Shown here: in pieces, positions 1-6,913 of the stretch | Numbering within the stretch: the first letter of the stretch is position 1 | How the letters are laid out: every line of letters begins with the position of its first letter | Assembly: GCA_020434465.1 (NCBI GenBank) | Contig: JAGRAS010000082.1 | Coordinates: 1 to 7,153 of the forward strand | DNA from: Bdellovibrionales bacterium | GTDB taxonomy: Bacteria > Bdellovibrionota > UBA2361 > JAGRAS01 | Direction: 5' to 3' | DNA length: 7,153 nt | Made by a program: the position numbers and the translations under genes | The notes under the pieces: model-generated | Told to the model about the DNA's origin: nothing | The model's input: the letters and a program-made list of their open reading frames with translations, nothing else | Databases searched by the model: none

Positions 1-1
1 G

Positions 2-232
2 GCCGATAATCTGCCTTCGGCTGTGATTATTGTAAATTTTAATTTTTTTGATTTTAGAGCTCTGGCAAATATTCTTTTTTTATCTTTGATTATTGCTTTG
101 TATGGATCGGTTGCCCAAGTGTTAGTTGAGGTTGCTAAGAGCAGTGAGCCAATTATTAGAGGTTTTAATCTCAATTTCATTTCGAAAAACTTCTTTTTCT
201 ACCAGTCTCAAAGAAAACCCCACTACTCTTAA
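2..232 (+). CDS. C-terminal end of an unidentified membrane protein (5' partial)
   Basis: This is the only plus-strand frame open from the window edge. It encodes 76 residues before a TAA stop, and the real start lies outside the window. Residues 20-44 (ALANILFLSLIIALYGSVAQV and on) form one hydrophobic, probably membrane-spanning helix. A mixed polar/aromatic tail ending RKPHYS follows. The segment NLPSAVIIVNFNFFDFRAL faintly recalls the MrpA/MbhE C-terminal domain of multisubunit cation antiporters and membrane hydrogenases, which usually reads N-V-x-x-V-I-L-V-D-F-R-x-x-D-T-L-G-E. The conserved R and DTLGE are not preserved here, so this is only a guess. The last codons form the left arm of the terminator hairpin at 215-258, which fits a genuine gene end. 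An internal ATG at 23 is not a convincing start because the frame stays open upstream and no ribosome-binding site is visible. Confidence 0.5.
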   Translation, partial: ADNLPSAVIIVNFNFFDFRALANILFLSLIIALYGSVAQVLVEVAKSSEPIIRGFNLNFISKNFFFYQSQRKPHYS

Positions 233-258
233 GCTGTTGCTATAAAGTAGCGGGGTTT
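215..258. terminator. Bidirectional intrinsic terminator between convergent genes
   Basis: The left arm AAACCCCACTACT (215-227) pairs with AGTAGCGGGGTTT (246-258) around an 18-nt loop. Read on the plus strand the stem has one A-C mismatch (222/251) and is followed by TTTCTTC. Read on the minus strand the same position is a G-U wobble, so the stem is a continuous 13 bp ending in a TTTTCTTT tail. It can therefore serve both the upstream plus-strand gene and the minus-strand gene, and looks slightly better for the latter. The left arm lies in the last coding codons of the upstream gene, and its stop codon (230-232) sits in the loop. Confidence 0.75.
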
Positions 259-265
259 CTTCATA

Positions 266-294
266 TAGAGCTTAAGATTATATCTTAAGCTCTA
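266..294. terminator. Perfect 13-bp inverted repeat, hairpin downstream of the secreted-protein gene
   Basis: TAGAGCTTAAGAT (266-278) and ATCTTAAGCTCTA (282-294) are exact reverse complements separated by a 3-nt TAT loop. The hairpin begins 12 bp beyond the stop codon of the minus-strand gene. No clear T-run follows on either strand. It may act as a 3'-end stabilising or processing hairpin, with the U-tailed hairpin at 215-258 doing the terminating, or as a weak first terminator. The structure is seen directly; the role is inferred. Confidence 0.55.
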
Positions 295-306
295 ATTACT
301 GTTTGA

Positions 307-3132
307 CTAGCAAACTAATATATTCGAAGGCACACCTGATGAAGTAGCTACGTTACCATCATGTAAGCTTTGAGTTTGCTTTTTAAACTTCTTAAGTTTA
401 ACTCTAGCCCCTTTCTTCTTAGCTTTCTTAGCAACTTTATTTGCAAGAAGTCTAAGTTGATCAGATGCATCAGTGTATCCACCAGTAGCAGAAGTTGTGC
501 TTGCATTTACGCAAAGGCTTCCTGTGTTTCCGCTACAAGAAAGCGCATTTGATGGAAGGTCAATCCAAGTTGCAGTCCAACCAGCTAGGTAAAGCGCATT
601 AGCGGAATCTCTAAAGCTACGAGTCTGCTTTCTGCTTCCACCAGCTTTGCGGAACTGTCTTGAAGATTTCTTAACTAGGGATTCTAGTTCAGAAAGCCCT
701 CCGTCCATTTCAAGTTGGATTGGAGCTAAGTCAGATGTATTACAGCCGAAGTCGAATTCAGCTTCAACTGCTCCGATATCACAACGTGCAGCGCCAGTTG
801 GAGTACCAGACTGAGCCCTGGCAACACCTCTTTGGTCTTCACCTTCGCAGCCAATAGCAGCTCTAAGTTGCGAGCTTGATGTTGCAGCTGCTCCAGCATC
901 CACAGCAGGGCTTCCTACTAGTGGAGCATGAGTGAATGTTGAGCCACCATTATCTTGGAGTGGTCCAAGTTGTGGATCAAGTGGTGTTTCAGGCGTTCCA
1001 ACTTGGTCACCATCTATAGGCGTAAACTCAAATCCACTTGGGTCGCCTACAAGGTTAAATCCATTTGAAACAATGCTTGCTGGAGTAATAAAACCACAGT
1101 CAAAAAATGGAGGAATCTCAGCAGTTGACGTGTCATTATCCATGTCTTCTGGAGTTTCACAAACAAATACCCAAGCATCTGGTGCATAGACATTTGCTGA
1201 ATAGCCTGTTGGTACTTCACCATTTGCTGTGTCATCAGACATGTCATCTGGATTAAAGTTTGCACAAGCTTCACCATCAATGTTTCCAGCTAAGATTGTA
1301 TTTTCAATTTCAACCTTACCAGAAACAATTGACATACCGCCTCCTTGCGAAAAGTAGGCAGCGTCAGAGCAGTCATATGACATTCCCATTTCCATTGGAT
1401 CTCCAACCTGAGTTATTGTCTCAGTAGAGTTTAGATGGATAGTTGAATTATTGAACACTCCAAATGTTACTTCAGTGCTTTCAGTCTCAGTAGAAACTGC
1501 CTCTATTGCTCTTGCCATTGATGGCCTGTTTGGACGGTTTTCATCATTAGCTTGAGCAACTGAAGCTGATCCCATTCTCTTTAAAAGCTCAGGACCTACA
1601 GCTTGATAATAACCGCCACCACCACCTAGTTGGCCACTGTTAGTGCTAATTGTGCTGTTTATTCCAGTAAACAAACCGCCATAGTTAGCAATACCGCCAG
1701 TAAACGGTGCTGAGTTATTTGAAACAGTTGAACCATGAAGATCAAAAGTTCCTAGAAGCTCATCAGTACAATAATCATATGTACCAATAAAGTTAATACC
1801 ACCAACAGAAAAGCCAGAAGTGTTGGCATCAACTGTAGAGTTAATAACTTCCAGATTACCCATTCCTGCTAAGATACCCCCTGCATAGTATTGTGCAGAG
1901 TTACCAGAAACAGTTGAGTTTACGATGCTAAGCACTCTTGTTGGAAGCGGAGGAAGATCTTCAGAAGCTTCTGCGATATCTTCATCGTCATCTTCATCAT
2001 CTATGCAGTATTCGTTTCTTCCATAGTATTCAGATTCACTTAAACCGTAGTAGCTAATACCAGCACCTTCACCAGTATAGTAATAGTAATTGTCGCTACC
2101 AACTTCATTTTTATCAACGTGAGAATCATTAATAGTTAGGTTTCCGAAATACCAGGCGATACCAGCTCCTTCATACATAGCTTTGTTTGAGTTAACTGTA
2201 CTACCATTTAGTATTTGACCGTTAGTGCCTTCTGCAGCAATACCGCCACCAACAGCGCACGCTTCATTAATTTCCATAGCTTGAGCTTGTTGGTTCATAA
2301 CGTTTGTTTCAGAATCAACACAGTTGTTATCAACACTACTGTTGTTAAGTACTAAATTAAGAAACTTTGGATTCTCTGGAGTTTCTTCAATCGGTAAAGT
2401 TTCAGAGGCGTCAGCTAGATCATTACAGTTTCCTCTTGGGGAAATAAAAATACCACCCCCATAAACGTAATACCCAGTATTACCAGAAACTGTGCTGTTA
2501 TTAAGTGTTAAGTTCCACTCAGAATAAATACCAGCGCCTCGGCAATAAGGATATGAAACGTTATTTAAAACGTTCATGTCATTTAGTGTAAGGTTTGCAA
2601 GATCATTGTAGATTCCAGCTCCATCACAACTCATTCCATTTTGTATTGTAAAGTTGTTAAGAGTTACGTCAACTTCGGATAAGCACTCTTCGCCTTCACT
2701 AGCAAGTCCGATAAAAATCAGTATACCTCTATCAATTGATAAAACTCTTGTGCCTTCCGAGCCGTTTAAAATTGTTCCATTACCATTAACTATAGTTTCG
2801 TCAGACAAATTTAAGTCTCCACAGAAAGTATCGTCGTATGGAAGGCCAGGATTCATAGTGTCGTTTTCTAGAACGGCTCCTTCTACGCAGTCACTAAGAT
2901 TTATTACGCCGCCTGGCAATTCAATAATGTCAGCTCCATTACCTGCTGTACAATTATCATAAGCAAGGTCTTGGTTAGCTGAAGCGAATGCCTCACGAAT
3001 TGAGCAGTTGCCATCATTAACAACAAAATCGTCATTTGTATCGACTACAATAGTTGCTGCTAATGCGGGGTTAATAACAAAGAATAAAGTGAATATCGCT
3101 GTGGATAAACAGCAGATAATGTTACGGCGCAT
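307..3132 (-). CDS. Secreted CSLREA / choice-of-anchor beta-helix surface protein
   Basis: This is a large secreted protein of 941 residues. Residues 1-25 are a Sec signal peptide: MRRN, a hydrophobic core, then cleavage after PALA. Residues 28-50 (IVVDTNDD, then GNCSIREAF) match the CSLREA motif, with I in place of L. Residues ~155-620 contain about twelve degenerate turns such as STVSGN, SSVDNN and STVDAN with glycine-rich GGGI segments, typical of right-handed parallel beta-helices and polymorphic outer-membrane-protein-like repeats. Residues ~685-790 (NGFNLVGD, LGPLQDNGGSTFTHAPLVGSPAVDAG, DQRG, CDIGAVE, written here in pieces) match choice-of-anchor-Q-type C-terminal regions. Residues ~794-941 are a lysine-rich tail made of a diverged duplication. 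The mature chain has 22 cysteines and several acidic inserts (DDEDDDED at ~378-385). The start is fixed by an AAGGAGG site 7 nt upstream. It is probably exported and cell-surface or extracellular. Adhesion or structural roles are plausible, but nothing identifies a ligand or enzyme activity. Confidence 0.92.
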   Translation of the reverse strand: MRRNIICCLSTAIFTLFFVINPALAATIVVDTNDDFVVNDGNCSIREAFASANQDLAYDNCTAGNGADIIELPGGVINLSDCVEGAVLENDTMNPGLPYDDTFCGDLNLSDETIVNGNGTILNGSEGTRVLSIDRGILIFIGLASEGEECLSEVDVTLNNFTIQNGMSCDGAGIYNDLANLTLNDMNVLNNVSYPYCRGAGIYSEWNLTLNNSTVSGNTGYYVYGGGIFISPRGNCNDLADASETLPIEETPENPKFLNLVLNNSSVDNNCVDSETNVMNQQAQAMEINEACAVGGGIAAEGTNGQILNGSTVNSNKAMYEGAGIAWYFGNLTINDSHVDKNEVGSDNYYYYTGEGAGISYYGLSESEYYGRNEYCIDDEDDDEDIAEASEDLPPLPTRVLSIVNSTVSGNSAQYYAGGILAGMGNLEVINSTVDANTSGFSVGGINFIGTYDYCTDELLGTFDLHGSTVSNNSAPFTGGIANYGGLFTGINSTISTNSGQLGGGGGYYQAVGPELLKRMGSASVAQANDENRPNRPSMARAIEAVSTETESTEVTFGVFNNSTIHLNSTETITQVGDPMEMGMSYDCSDAAYFSQGGGMSIVSGKVEIENTILAGNIDGEACANFNPDDMSDDTANGEVPTGYSANVYAPDAWVFVCETPEDMDNDTSTAEIPPFFDCGFITPASIVSNGFNLVGDPSGFEFTPIDGDQVGTPETPLDPQLGPLQDNGGSTFTHAPLVGSPAVDAGAAATSSSQLRAAIGCEGEDQRGVARAQSGTPTGAARCDIGAVEAEFDFGCNTSDLAPIQLEMDGGLSELESLVKKSSRQFRKAGGSRKQTRSFRDSANALYLAGWTATWIDLPSNALSCSGNTGSLCVNASTTSATGGYTDASDQLRLLANKVAKKAKKKGARVKLKKFKKQTQSLHDGNVATSSGVPSNILVC
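310..693 (-). repeat. Diverged tandem duplication in the C-terminal tail of the secreted protein
   Basis: Two segments of near-equal length form the tail. Copy 1 is residues 814-866 (bases 535-693), starting SELESLVKKS and ending LPSNALSC. Copy 2 is residues 890-941 (bases 310-465), starting SDQLRLLANK and ending VPSNILVC at the C-terminus. Both share a helical, strongly basic first half (RQFRKAGGSRKQ against AKKAKKKGARVKLKK) and an identical PSNxLxC closing signature. The 23-residue linker between them is Ser/Thr/Gly-rich. The closing motif and the 53/52-residue lengths are seen directly; descent from one duplicated module is inferred. The function of the module is unknown. Confidence 0.65.
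1273..2670 (-). repeat. Beta-helix repeat region of the secreted protein (~12 degenerate turns)
   Basis: Protein-level repeats, not DNA repeats. Turn signatures occur at residues 161 (FTIQNG), 187 (NVLNN), 213 (STVSGN), 265 (SSVDNN), 311 (STVNSN), 337 (SHVDKN), 406 (STVSGN), 432 (STVDAN), 468 (STVSNN), 492 (STISTN), 563 (STIHLN) and 611 (NTILAGN). Most are followed after 5-15 residues by a glycine-rich GGGI/GAGI strand. Longer loops of 20-50 residues are inserted after that strand at about 228-258, 360-400, 446-462 and 508-558, and the first two share an A-(D/E)-ASE-x-LP motif (240-246 and 387-393). The pattern supports a right-handed beta-helix with outward loops. Confidence 0.7.
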
Positions 3133-3139
3133 GGTAGTT

Positions 3140-3146
3140 CCTCCTT
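3140..3146 (-). promoter_or_regulatory. Strong Shine-Dalgarno site of the secreted-protein gene
   Basis: On the minus strand the site reads AAGGAGG, followed by 7 nt (AACTACC) and the ATG at 3132-3130. This is a near-ideal ribosome-binding site. It fixes the start and suggests efficient translation, in contrast to the weak sites before the polA and sigma-factor genes. Confidence 0.85.
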
Positions 3147-3173
3147 AAAAAACTCCTTGGCGGCTAAACAATA

Positions 3174-3182
3174 TTTATAGCA
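3174..3182 (-). promoter_or_regulatory. Candidate extended -10 promoter element for the secreted-protein gene
   Basis: The minus strand reads TGCTATAAA, matching the extended -10 pattern TGnTATAAT at all but the last base. No good -35 lies 16-18 bp upstream, which is tolerated by extended -10 promoters. Transcription would start near 3167, giving a leader of about 35 nt that contains the strong Shine-Dalgarno site. This is a pattern match only. Confidence 0.3.
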
Positions 3183-3434
3183 ACATGGATATAACTCTGT
3201 TAGCCAAATGTGCGGACAAGTAAACACGTTTTATGGATCTAATTCAAGTTTGGCCGGGTAGTTTAGCTTTGATTTGCTTAATTTATGGACTGTCAAAAAA
3301 GAGCTAAGTTATTAAAATTTATATGATTTGATGTTGGCGCTAGTTAATATACTAAGATTTATTATTTTTTAGTTTAGAAGAGTCATTCTGGGCAATAAAA
3401 GGTGAAATTTGCCATTTTAATTAGCTAGCCTATT

Positions 3435-6185
3435 ATGCCAACCATGTCAGAAAAGATTTATTTAATAGATGGGTCTGCTTATATATTTAGAGCCTATTAC
3501 GCTGTTGCTCCACTAACTAATAGCAAAGGATTTCCAACTAACGCTCTATATGGCTTTACCCGAATGCTAGTTAAGTTACTAGCTGAATGCGATTCAAATC
3601 ATTTAGTGATGATTTTTGATTCAGGAAAAAAAACATTCCGAAATGACCTTTATAGTGAATATAAAGCAAACCGGTCAGAGTGTCCTGAAGATTTAGTTCC
3701 TCAAATGCCAGTTTTTCGTGAAATTTCAAGTGCGCTTGGAATGTCAGTATTGGAATTAGAGAATTATGAAGCTGATGATGTTATTGGCACTTTAACTCAT
3801 CGTTTAGATAAAGAAGGGCATGAAGTTGTAATTGTAAGCGCTGATAAAGATCTTATGCAGTTAGTAAATGATCGAGTGTCGATGTGGGACACGATGCGTG
3901 ACAGAAAATATGGTGTAAAAGAAGTTGTAGAAAAATTTGGAGTGCCGCCCGAAAAGGTAGTTGAGATTTTAGGTTTAACTGGAGATTCTTCAGATAATAT
4001 ACCTGGCTTGAAAGGGGTTGGCCCGAAAACTGCAACTCAGTTAATTGAAAAGTTTGGCACTGTTGAGAATTTGATTAAAAATATTTCTGAAATTGAGTCT
4101 GATAAAAATATCAGAGGTAGAAAAAAAATTGTCGAGAACTTAGCAAATGATTCTGATATTTTAAAACTTAGTAGGAAACTTGTTGAGATAGATTGTGACG
4201 CTCCAGTTATTTTAACTCTTAATGATTCGCAGAAAAGTTTAGGCGAGTTAACATCGTCTGAGCTTGTTGAAATTCTTTCTTTAAAAGGTGCTAAACAAGA
4301 TGAGTTAACAGAGCTTTTTGAGCGACTTGATTTTCAATCTTTACTTAGGGATTTAAAGTTACCTGTTAAATCAAGTAATGAATTAAAAGAAAACTCACAA
4401 TATAAGCTTGTAAAAAAGGCCGATTTTCCTGATTTTTTAAATGGGATCAAAGCTGCTAATAGCTTTGCTTTTGATGTAGAAACTACGTCTTTAAAGGCTC
4501 ATGAGGCAGAACTAATAGGAGTTGCTTTTTGCTGGGATGATAGTCTTGCATATTATTTGCCACTTACTCATGCAAAAGAGTCTGCTGATTTTGTAACTTT
4601 GCATGAGTTTTGTTCAGAAATGCGAGAAGTTTTTAGTGAGACTTCGATAAAAAAAATTGGGCAAAATCTTAAGTTTGATATTTCAATTTTAGAGCAACAA
4701 GGCCTAAGTGTTAATGGTTTAGGCTTTGATACTATGCTGGCTTCTTACTTGCTGCGTCCTGATCGCGGCTCTCACAATCTTACAGCGCTTGCAAAAGAAT
4801 TTTTAAACGCAAAGATGGTAGAGTTTTCAGATATTGTTCCTGAAGGTGAAACCTTTGCTTCTGTTCCTTTAGAAGCAGCATTGGATTATGCCGCTGAAGA
4901 TGCGCACTACACTTGGTTAATTTCAAAAAAATTAGAAGAAAGATTGTCTGCTGAGGACTTAGTAGAAGTATTAGCAAAAGTTGACCTACCGCTTGTGCCT
5001 GTGCTGTCCAGAATGGAGCTTGCTGGAATTTCGATTGATGTTGATCTGCTAGCAAGTTTGTCTGAAGAGTTTGCTCAGCGTTTGCTTGAACTTGAGCAAA
5101 AGATTTATGCAGAAGCAGGTTGCGAGTTTAATATTAATTCTCCAAAACAATTGTCAGAAGTTTTGTACGATAAGTTGAATATCCCCACAAAGGGCTTAAA
5201 ACGTACAAAAACTGGGGTTTCTACGAATCAGGCAGTGCTTGAAAAATTAAGTTATGACTATGAAATTCCAAAATTGATTTTGGATTATAGATCTATTCAT
5301 AAATTGAAGAGTACTTATGTTGATGCTTTGCCTAGTCAGATTTCTCCAGTAACCGGGAGATTGCATACTAAACTTAATCAAGCAATTACAGGTACTGGGC
5401 GGCTTTCAAGCTCAGATCCAAACCTTCAAAATATTCCAATCTCATCATCTGAAGGAAGAAGAATACGAGAAGCCTTTGTTCCTTCAAAGGGAAATCTTTT
5501 GCTTTCAGCGGATTATTCGCAGATCGAATTAAGAGTTCTTGCGCATATGTCTAAAGATGAAAATTTATCTTTAGCTTTTAAGAATAATATTGATGTACAT
5601 GCAAAGACGGCTAGGGATATTTTTGCTATTCCGCCTTTAGTTGAAGTTTCTGCTGTTGAGCGTCGCGCAGGTAAAACAATAAATTTTGGAATTGTATATG
5701 GTATAAGCGCGTTTCGATTAGGTAGAGAATTAGGTATACCACTTTCAGTAGCTAATGATTATATTTCTGAATACTTTGCTAATTATTCAAGTGTAAAAAA
5801 ATACTTTGCTGAACTAGAAGCTCAAAGTGAATCGCAGGGTTTTGTGACTACTTTGTTTGGTAGAAAAAGATTTCTCAAAGATATTGATGCAAGTGGTAGA
5901 GATAAAAACTTTTTAAAGCGAGTTGCGATTAATGCACCTATCCAAGGCACTGCTGCTGATATTATAAAGCTTGCAATGATATCGCTTGATGCAAAGATTA
6001 GGTCTGATAAGTTGCCAATTAAGCTGGTTCTTCAGATCCATGACGAGCTTTTGTTTGAAGTTGAAGAAAGTTTTTCTAGCCAAGCTATTGAAATTATTAA
6101 GTCCGAAATGGAAAATGTAATTAAATTGAACGTTCCGCTTGTAGTTGACGTCGGAGTAGGTAGTAATTGGAAAGAGGCGCATTAA
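3435..6185 (+). CDS. polA: DNA polymerase I, full length with 5'-3' and 3'-5' exonuclease domains
   Basis: DNA polymerase I fills gaps and removes RNA primers during lagging-strand maturation and excision repair in the cytoplasm. At 916 residues it is close to E. coli PolA (928). The 5' nuclease (about 1-290) carries D12, D62, YEADD (111-115), SADKD (135-139) and the helix-hairpin-helix region GDSSDNIPG (183-191). The proofreading domain (about 325-510) keeps D347/E349 (FDVET), N411-D415 (NLKFD) and Y485-D489, so it should be active. The polymerase domain has motif A DYSQIELR (693-700), motif B R743, K747, F751, Y755, and motif C HDE (869-871). F751 is the position linked to discrimination against dideoxynucleotides. 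In-frame ATGs at 3435 and 3444 are both possible; a TAG at 3426 excludes anything longer, and neither has a good ribosome-binding site. The sigma-factor gene follows after 21 bp. Confidence 0.98.
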   Translation: MPTMSEKIYLIDGSAYIFRAYYAVAPLTNSKGFPTNALYGFTRMLVKLLAECDSNHLVMIFDSGKKTFRNDLYSEYKANRSECPEDLVPQMPVFREISSALGMSVLELENYEADDVIGTLTHRLDKEGHEVVIVSADKDLMQLVNDRVSMWDTMRDRKYGVKEVVEKFGVPPEKVVEILGLTGDSSDNIPGLKGVGPKTATQLIEKFGTVENLIKNISEIESDKNIRGRKKIVENLANDSDILKLSRKLVEIDCDAPVILTLNDSQKSLGELTSSELVEILSLKGAKQDELTELFERLDFQSLLRDLKLPVKSSNELKENSQYKLVKKADFPDFLNGIKAANSFAFDVETTSLKAHEAELIGVAFCWDDSLAYYLPLTHAKESADFVTLHEFCSEMREVFSETSIKKIGQNLKFDISILEQQGLSVNGLGFDTMLASYLLRPDRGSHNLTALAKEFLNAKMVEFSDIVPEGETFASVPLEAALDYAAEDAHYTWLISKKLEERLSAEDLVEVLAKVDLPLVPVLSRMELAGISIDVDLLASLSEEFAQRLLELEQKIYAEAGCEFNINSPKQLSEVLYDKLNIPTKGLKRTKTGVSTNQAVLEKLSYDYEIPKLILDYRSIHKLKSTYVDALPSQISPVTGRLHTKLNQAITGTGRLSSSDPNLQNIPISSSEGRRIREAFVPSKGNLLLSADYSQIELRVLAHMSKDENLSLAFKNNIDVHAKTARDIFAIPPLVEVSAVERRAGKTINFGIVYGISAFRLGRELGIPLSVANDYISEYFANYSSVKKYFAELEAQSESQGFVTTLFGRKRFLKDIDASGRDKNFLKRVAINAPIQGTAADIIKLAMISLDAKIRSDKLPIKLVLQIHDELLFEVEESFSSQAIEIIKSEMENVIKLNVPLVVDVGVGSNWKEAH

Positions 6186-6206
6186 ATCTAAGTAAAACAG
6201 GGTTTT

Positions 6207-6860
6207 GTGACAACTAAGGGATTTGAAGAAAAAGAGCTAGTTCGCTTAGCAACAGCTGGGGATAAGGATGCCTTTAGGCAACTTGTTGAACGCTATCAAA
6301 ACCGTGCATTCACAATTGCATTCTCTATTACAAAATCACACGAAGAGGCTGAAGATATTGTTCAAGAGTCTTTTGTAAAAGCCTATCTATCATTGAAGAA
6401 ATTTAAAGGAGAATCGTCTTTTTATACGTGGCTTTATAGAATTGTTTATAACATGTCGATTGACGCAACTCGCCGCAAAGCAAGAAGGGGTGGCGAGAGT
6501 TTGGAATTTGATGAAAGTCGTGATGCTGGTGAAATAAGTGGACAAGCTGTTGTTGGTTCAGTTGAAAATCCTCAGGAGGCATATTTGAGGAATGAAACTG
6601 GAAATAGAATTCAGAATGCTATTAACCAACTTTCAGAAGAGCACAGAACAGTTATCGTTTTACGCGAGTTTGATGGAATGAGTTATGATGAAATTTCTGA
6701 TGTGCTTGGTATTTCAAGGGGCACTGTGATGAGCAGGATTCACTATGCAAGAAAATATTTGCAAAAAGTTTTGCTGGCTGAAAACCCTGATGAGATTGAA
6801 GATGATGGGAATGATAGAGTTTTATCTGCAAAAGCAGAGGCTAGTTTTTCGTTTCCCTAA
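6207..6860 (+). CDS. ECF (extracytoplasmic function) RNA polymerase sigma factor, RpoE/SigE-like
   Basis: A 217-residue sigma-70 family factor of the group IV type, which directs RNA polymerase to stress or envelope-response promoters. Region 2 spans about 22-90: FRQLVERYQNRAF, then EEAEDIVQESFVKAY, then FKGESSFYTWLYRIVYN, then DATRRKARR. Region 4 spans about 133-187: INQLSEEHRTVIVLREFDG, YDEISDVLGIS and GTVMSRIHYARKYL, which form the helix-turn-helix for the -35 element. No regions 1 or 3 are present, as expected for ECF factors. A 30-residue acidic then Ser/Ala-rich tail follows region 4. The start is GTG at 6207; the first in-frame ATG is inside region 2 and would destroy it. The upstream AGGG (6199-6202) is only 4 nt from the start, a poor site, so coupling to polA translation 21 bp upstream is possible. 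A gene in the usual anti-sigma position follows 53 bp downstream. Confidence 0.95.
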   Translation: MTTKGFEEKELVRLATAGDKDAFRQLVERYQNRAFTIAFSITKSHEEAEDIVQESFVKAYLSLKKFKGESSFYTWLYRIVYNMSIDATRRKARRGGESLEFDESRDAGEISGQAVVGSVENPQEAYLRNETGNRIQNAINQLSEEHRTVIVLREFDGMSYDEISDVLGISRGTVMSRIHYARKYLQKVLLAENPDEIEDDGNDRVLSAKAEASFSFP

Positions 6861-6913
6861 TAGATTTTTTGATTGGATGTTTTTGTTGGAATTGTATTAA
6901 CAGGATTATTGAT

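Larger units (their letters stand above)
3133..3434. other. Divergent intergenic region between the secreted-protein gene and polA
   Basis: The 302 bases hold no supportable gene. On the left are the Shine-Dalgarno site and a candidate extended -10 for the minus-strand gene. On the right the DNA becomes very AT-rich (a T-run near 3358-3371). The best -10-like hexamer for polA is TATACT at 3348-3353, but the nearest -35-like TTGATG (3328-3333) leaves only a 14-bp spacer, so this promoter is not convincing. AAAAGGTGA at 3397-3405 resembles a Shine-Dalgarno site but lies about 30 bases before the polA ATG. Two imperfect inverted repeats are present (3162-3170 with 3198-3205; 3339-3348 with 3420-3429). 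Confidence 0.7.

Noticed and set aside
932..1189. Plus-strand open frame of 85 codons antisense to the secreted-protein gene
   Set aside because: It lies wholly inside a strongly supported minus-strand gene, has no ribosome-binding site, and its product is low-complexity Ser/Pro/Gly from antisense reading of repeats.
2654..2962. Plus-strand open frame of 102 codons antisense to the N-terminal part of the secreted-protein gene
   Set aside because: It is antisense to the conserved N-terminal region and first beta-helix turns, with no ribosome-binding site and no recognisable domain.
3328..3353. TTGATG / TATACT as a polA promoter
   Set aside because: The 14-bp spacer is too short for a standard sigma-70 promoter; it is described in the intergenic entry but not called as a feature.
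3133..3434. ECF-type autoregulatory promoter (GGAAC -35 motif) in the divergent region
   Set aside because: The only GGAAC (minus strand, 3137-3141) lies between the Shine-Dalgarno site and the start codon, so it cannot be a promoter for that gene.
4780..5055. Minus-strand open frame of 91 codons inside polA
   Set aside because: It is antisense to the conserved proofreading and polymerase region; the Gln/Leu-rich product is a typical shadow of an AT-rich gene.
5913..6182. Minus-strand open frame of 89 codons over the polA 3' end
   Set aside because: It is antisense to motif C and the C-terminus of PolA, with no supporting start signals or domain.
6873..6900. Possible internal promoter TTGGAT-16-TATTAA between the sigma gene and the anti-sigma candidate
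   Set aside because: The match is weak in T-rich DNA where chance hits are common, and the short spacing of the genes makes co-transcription more likely.
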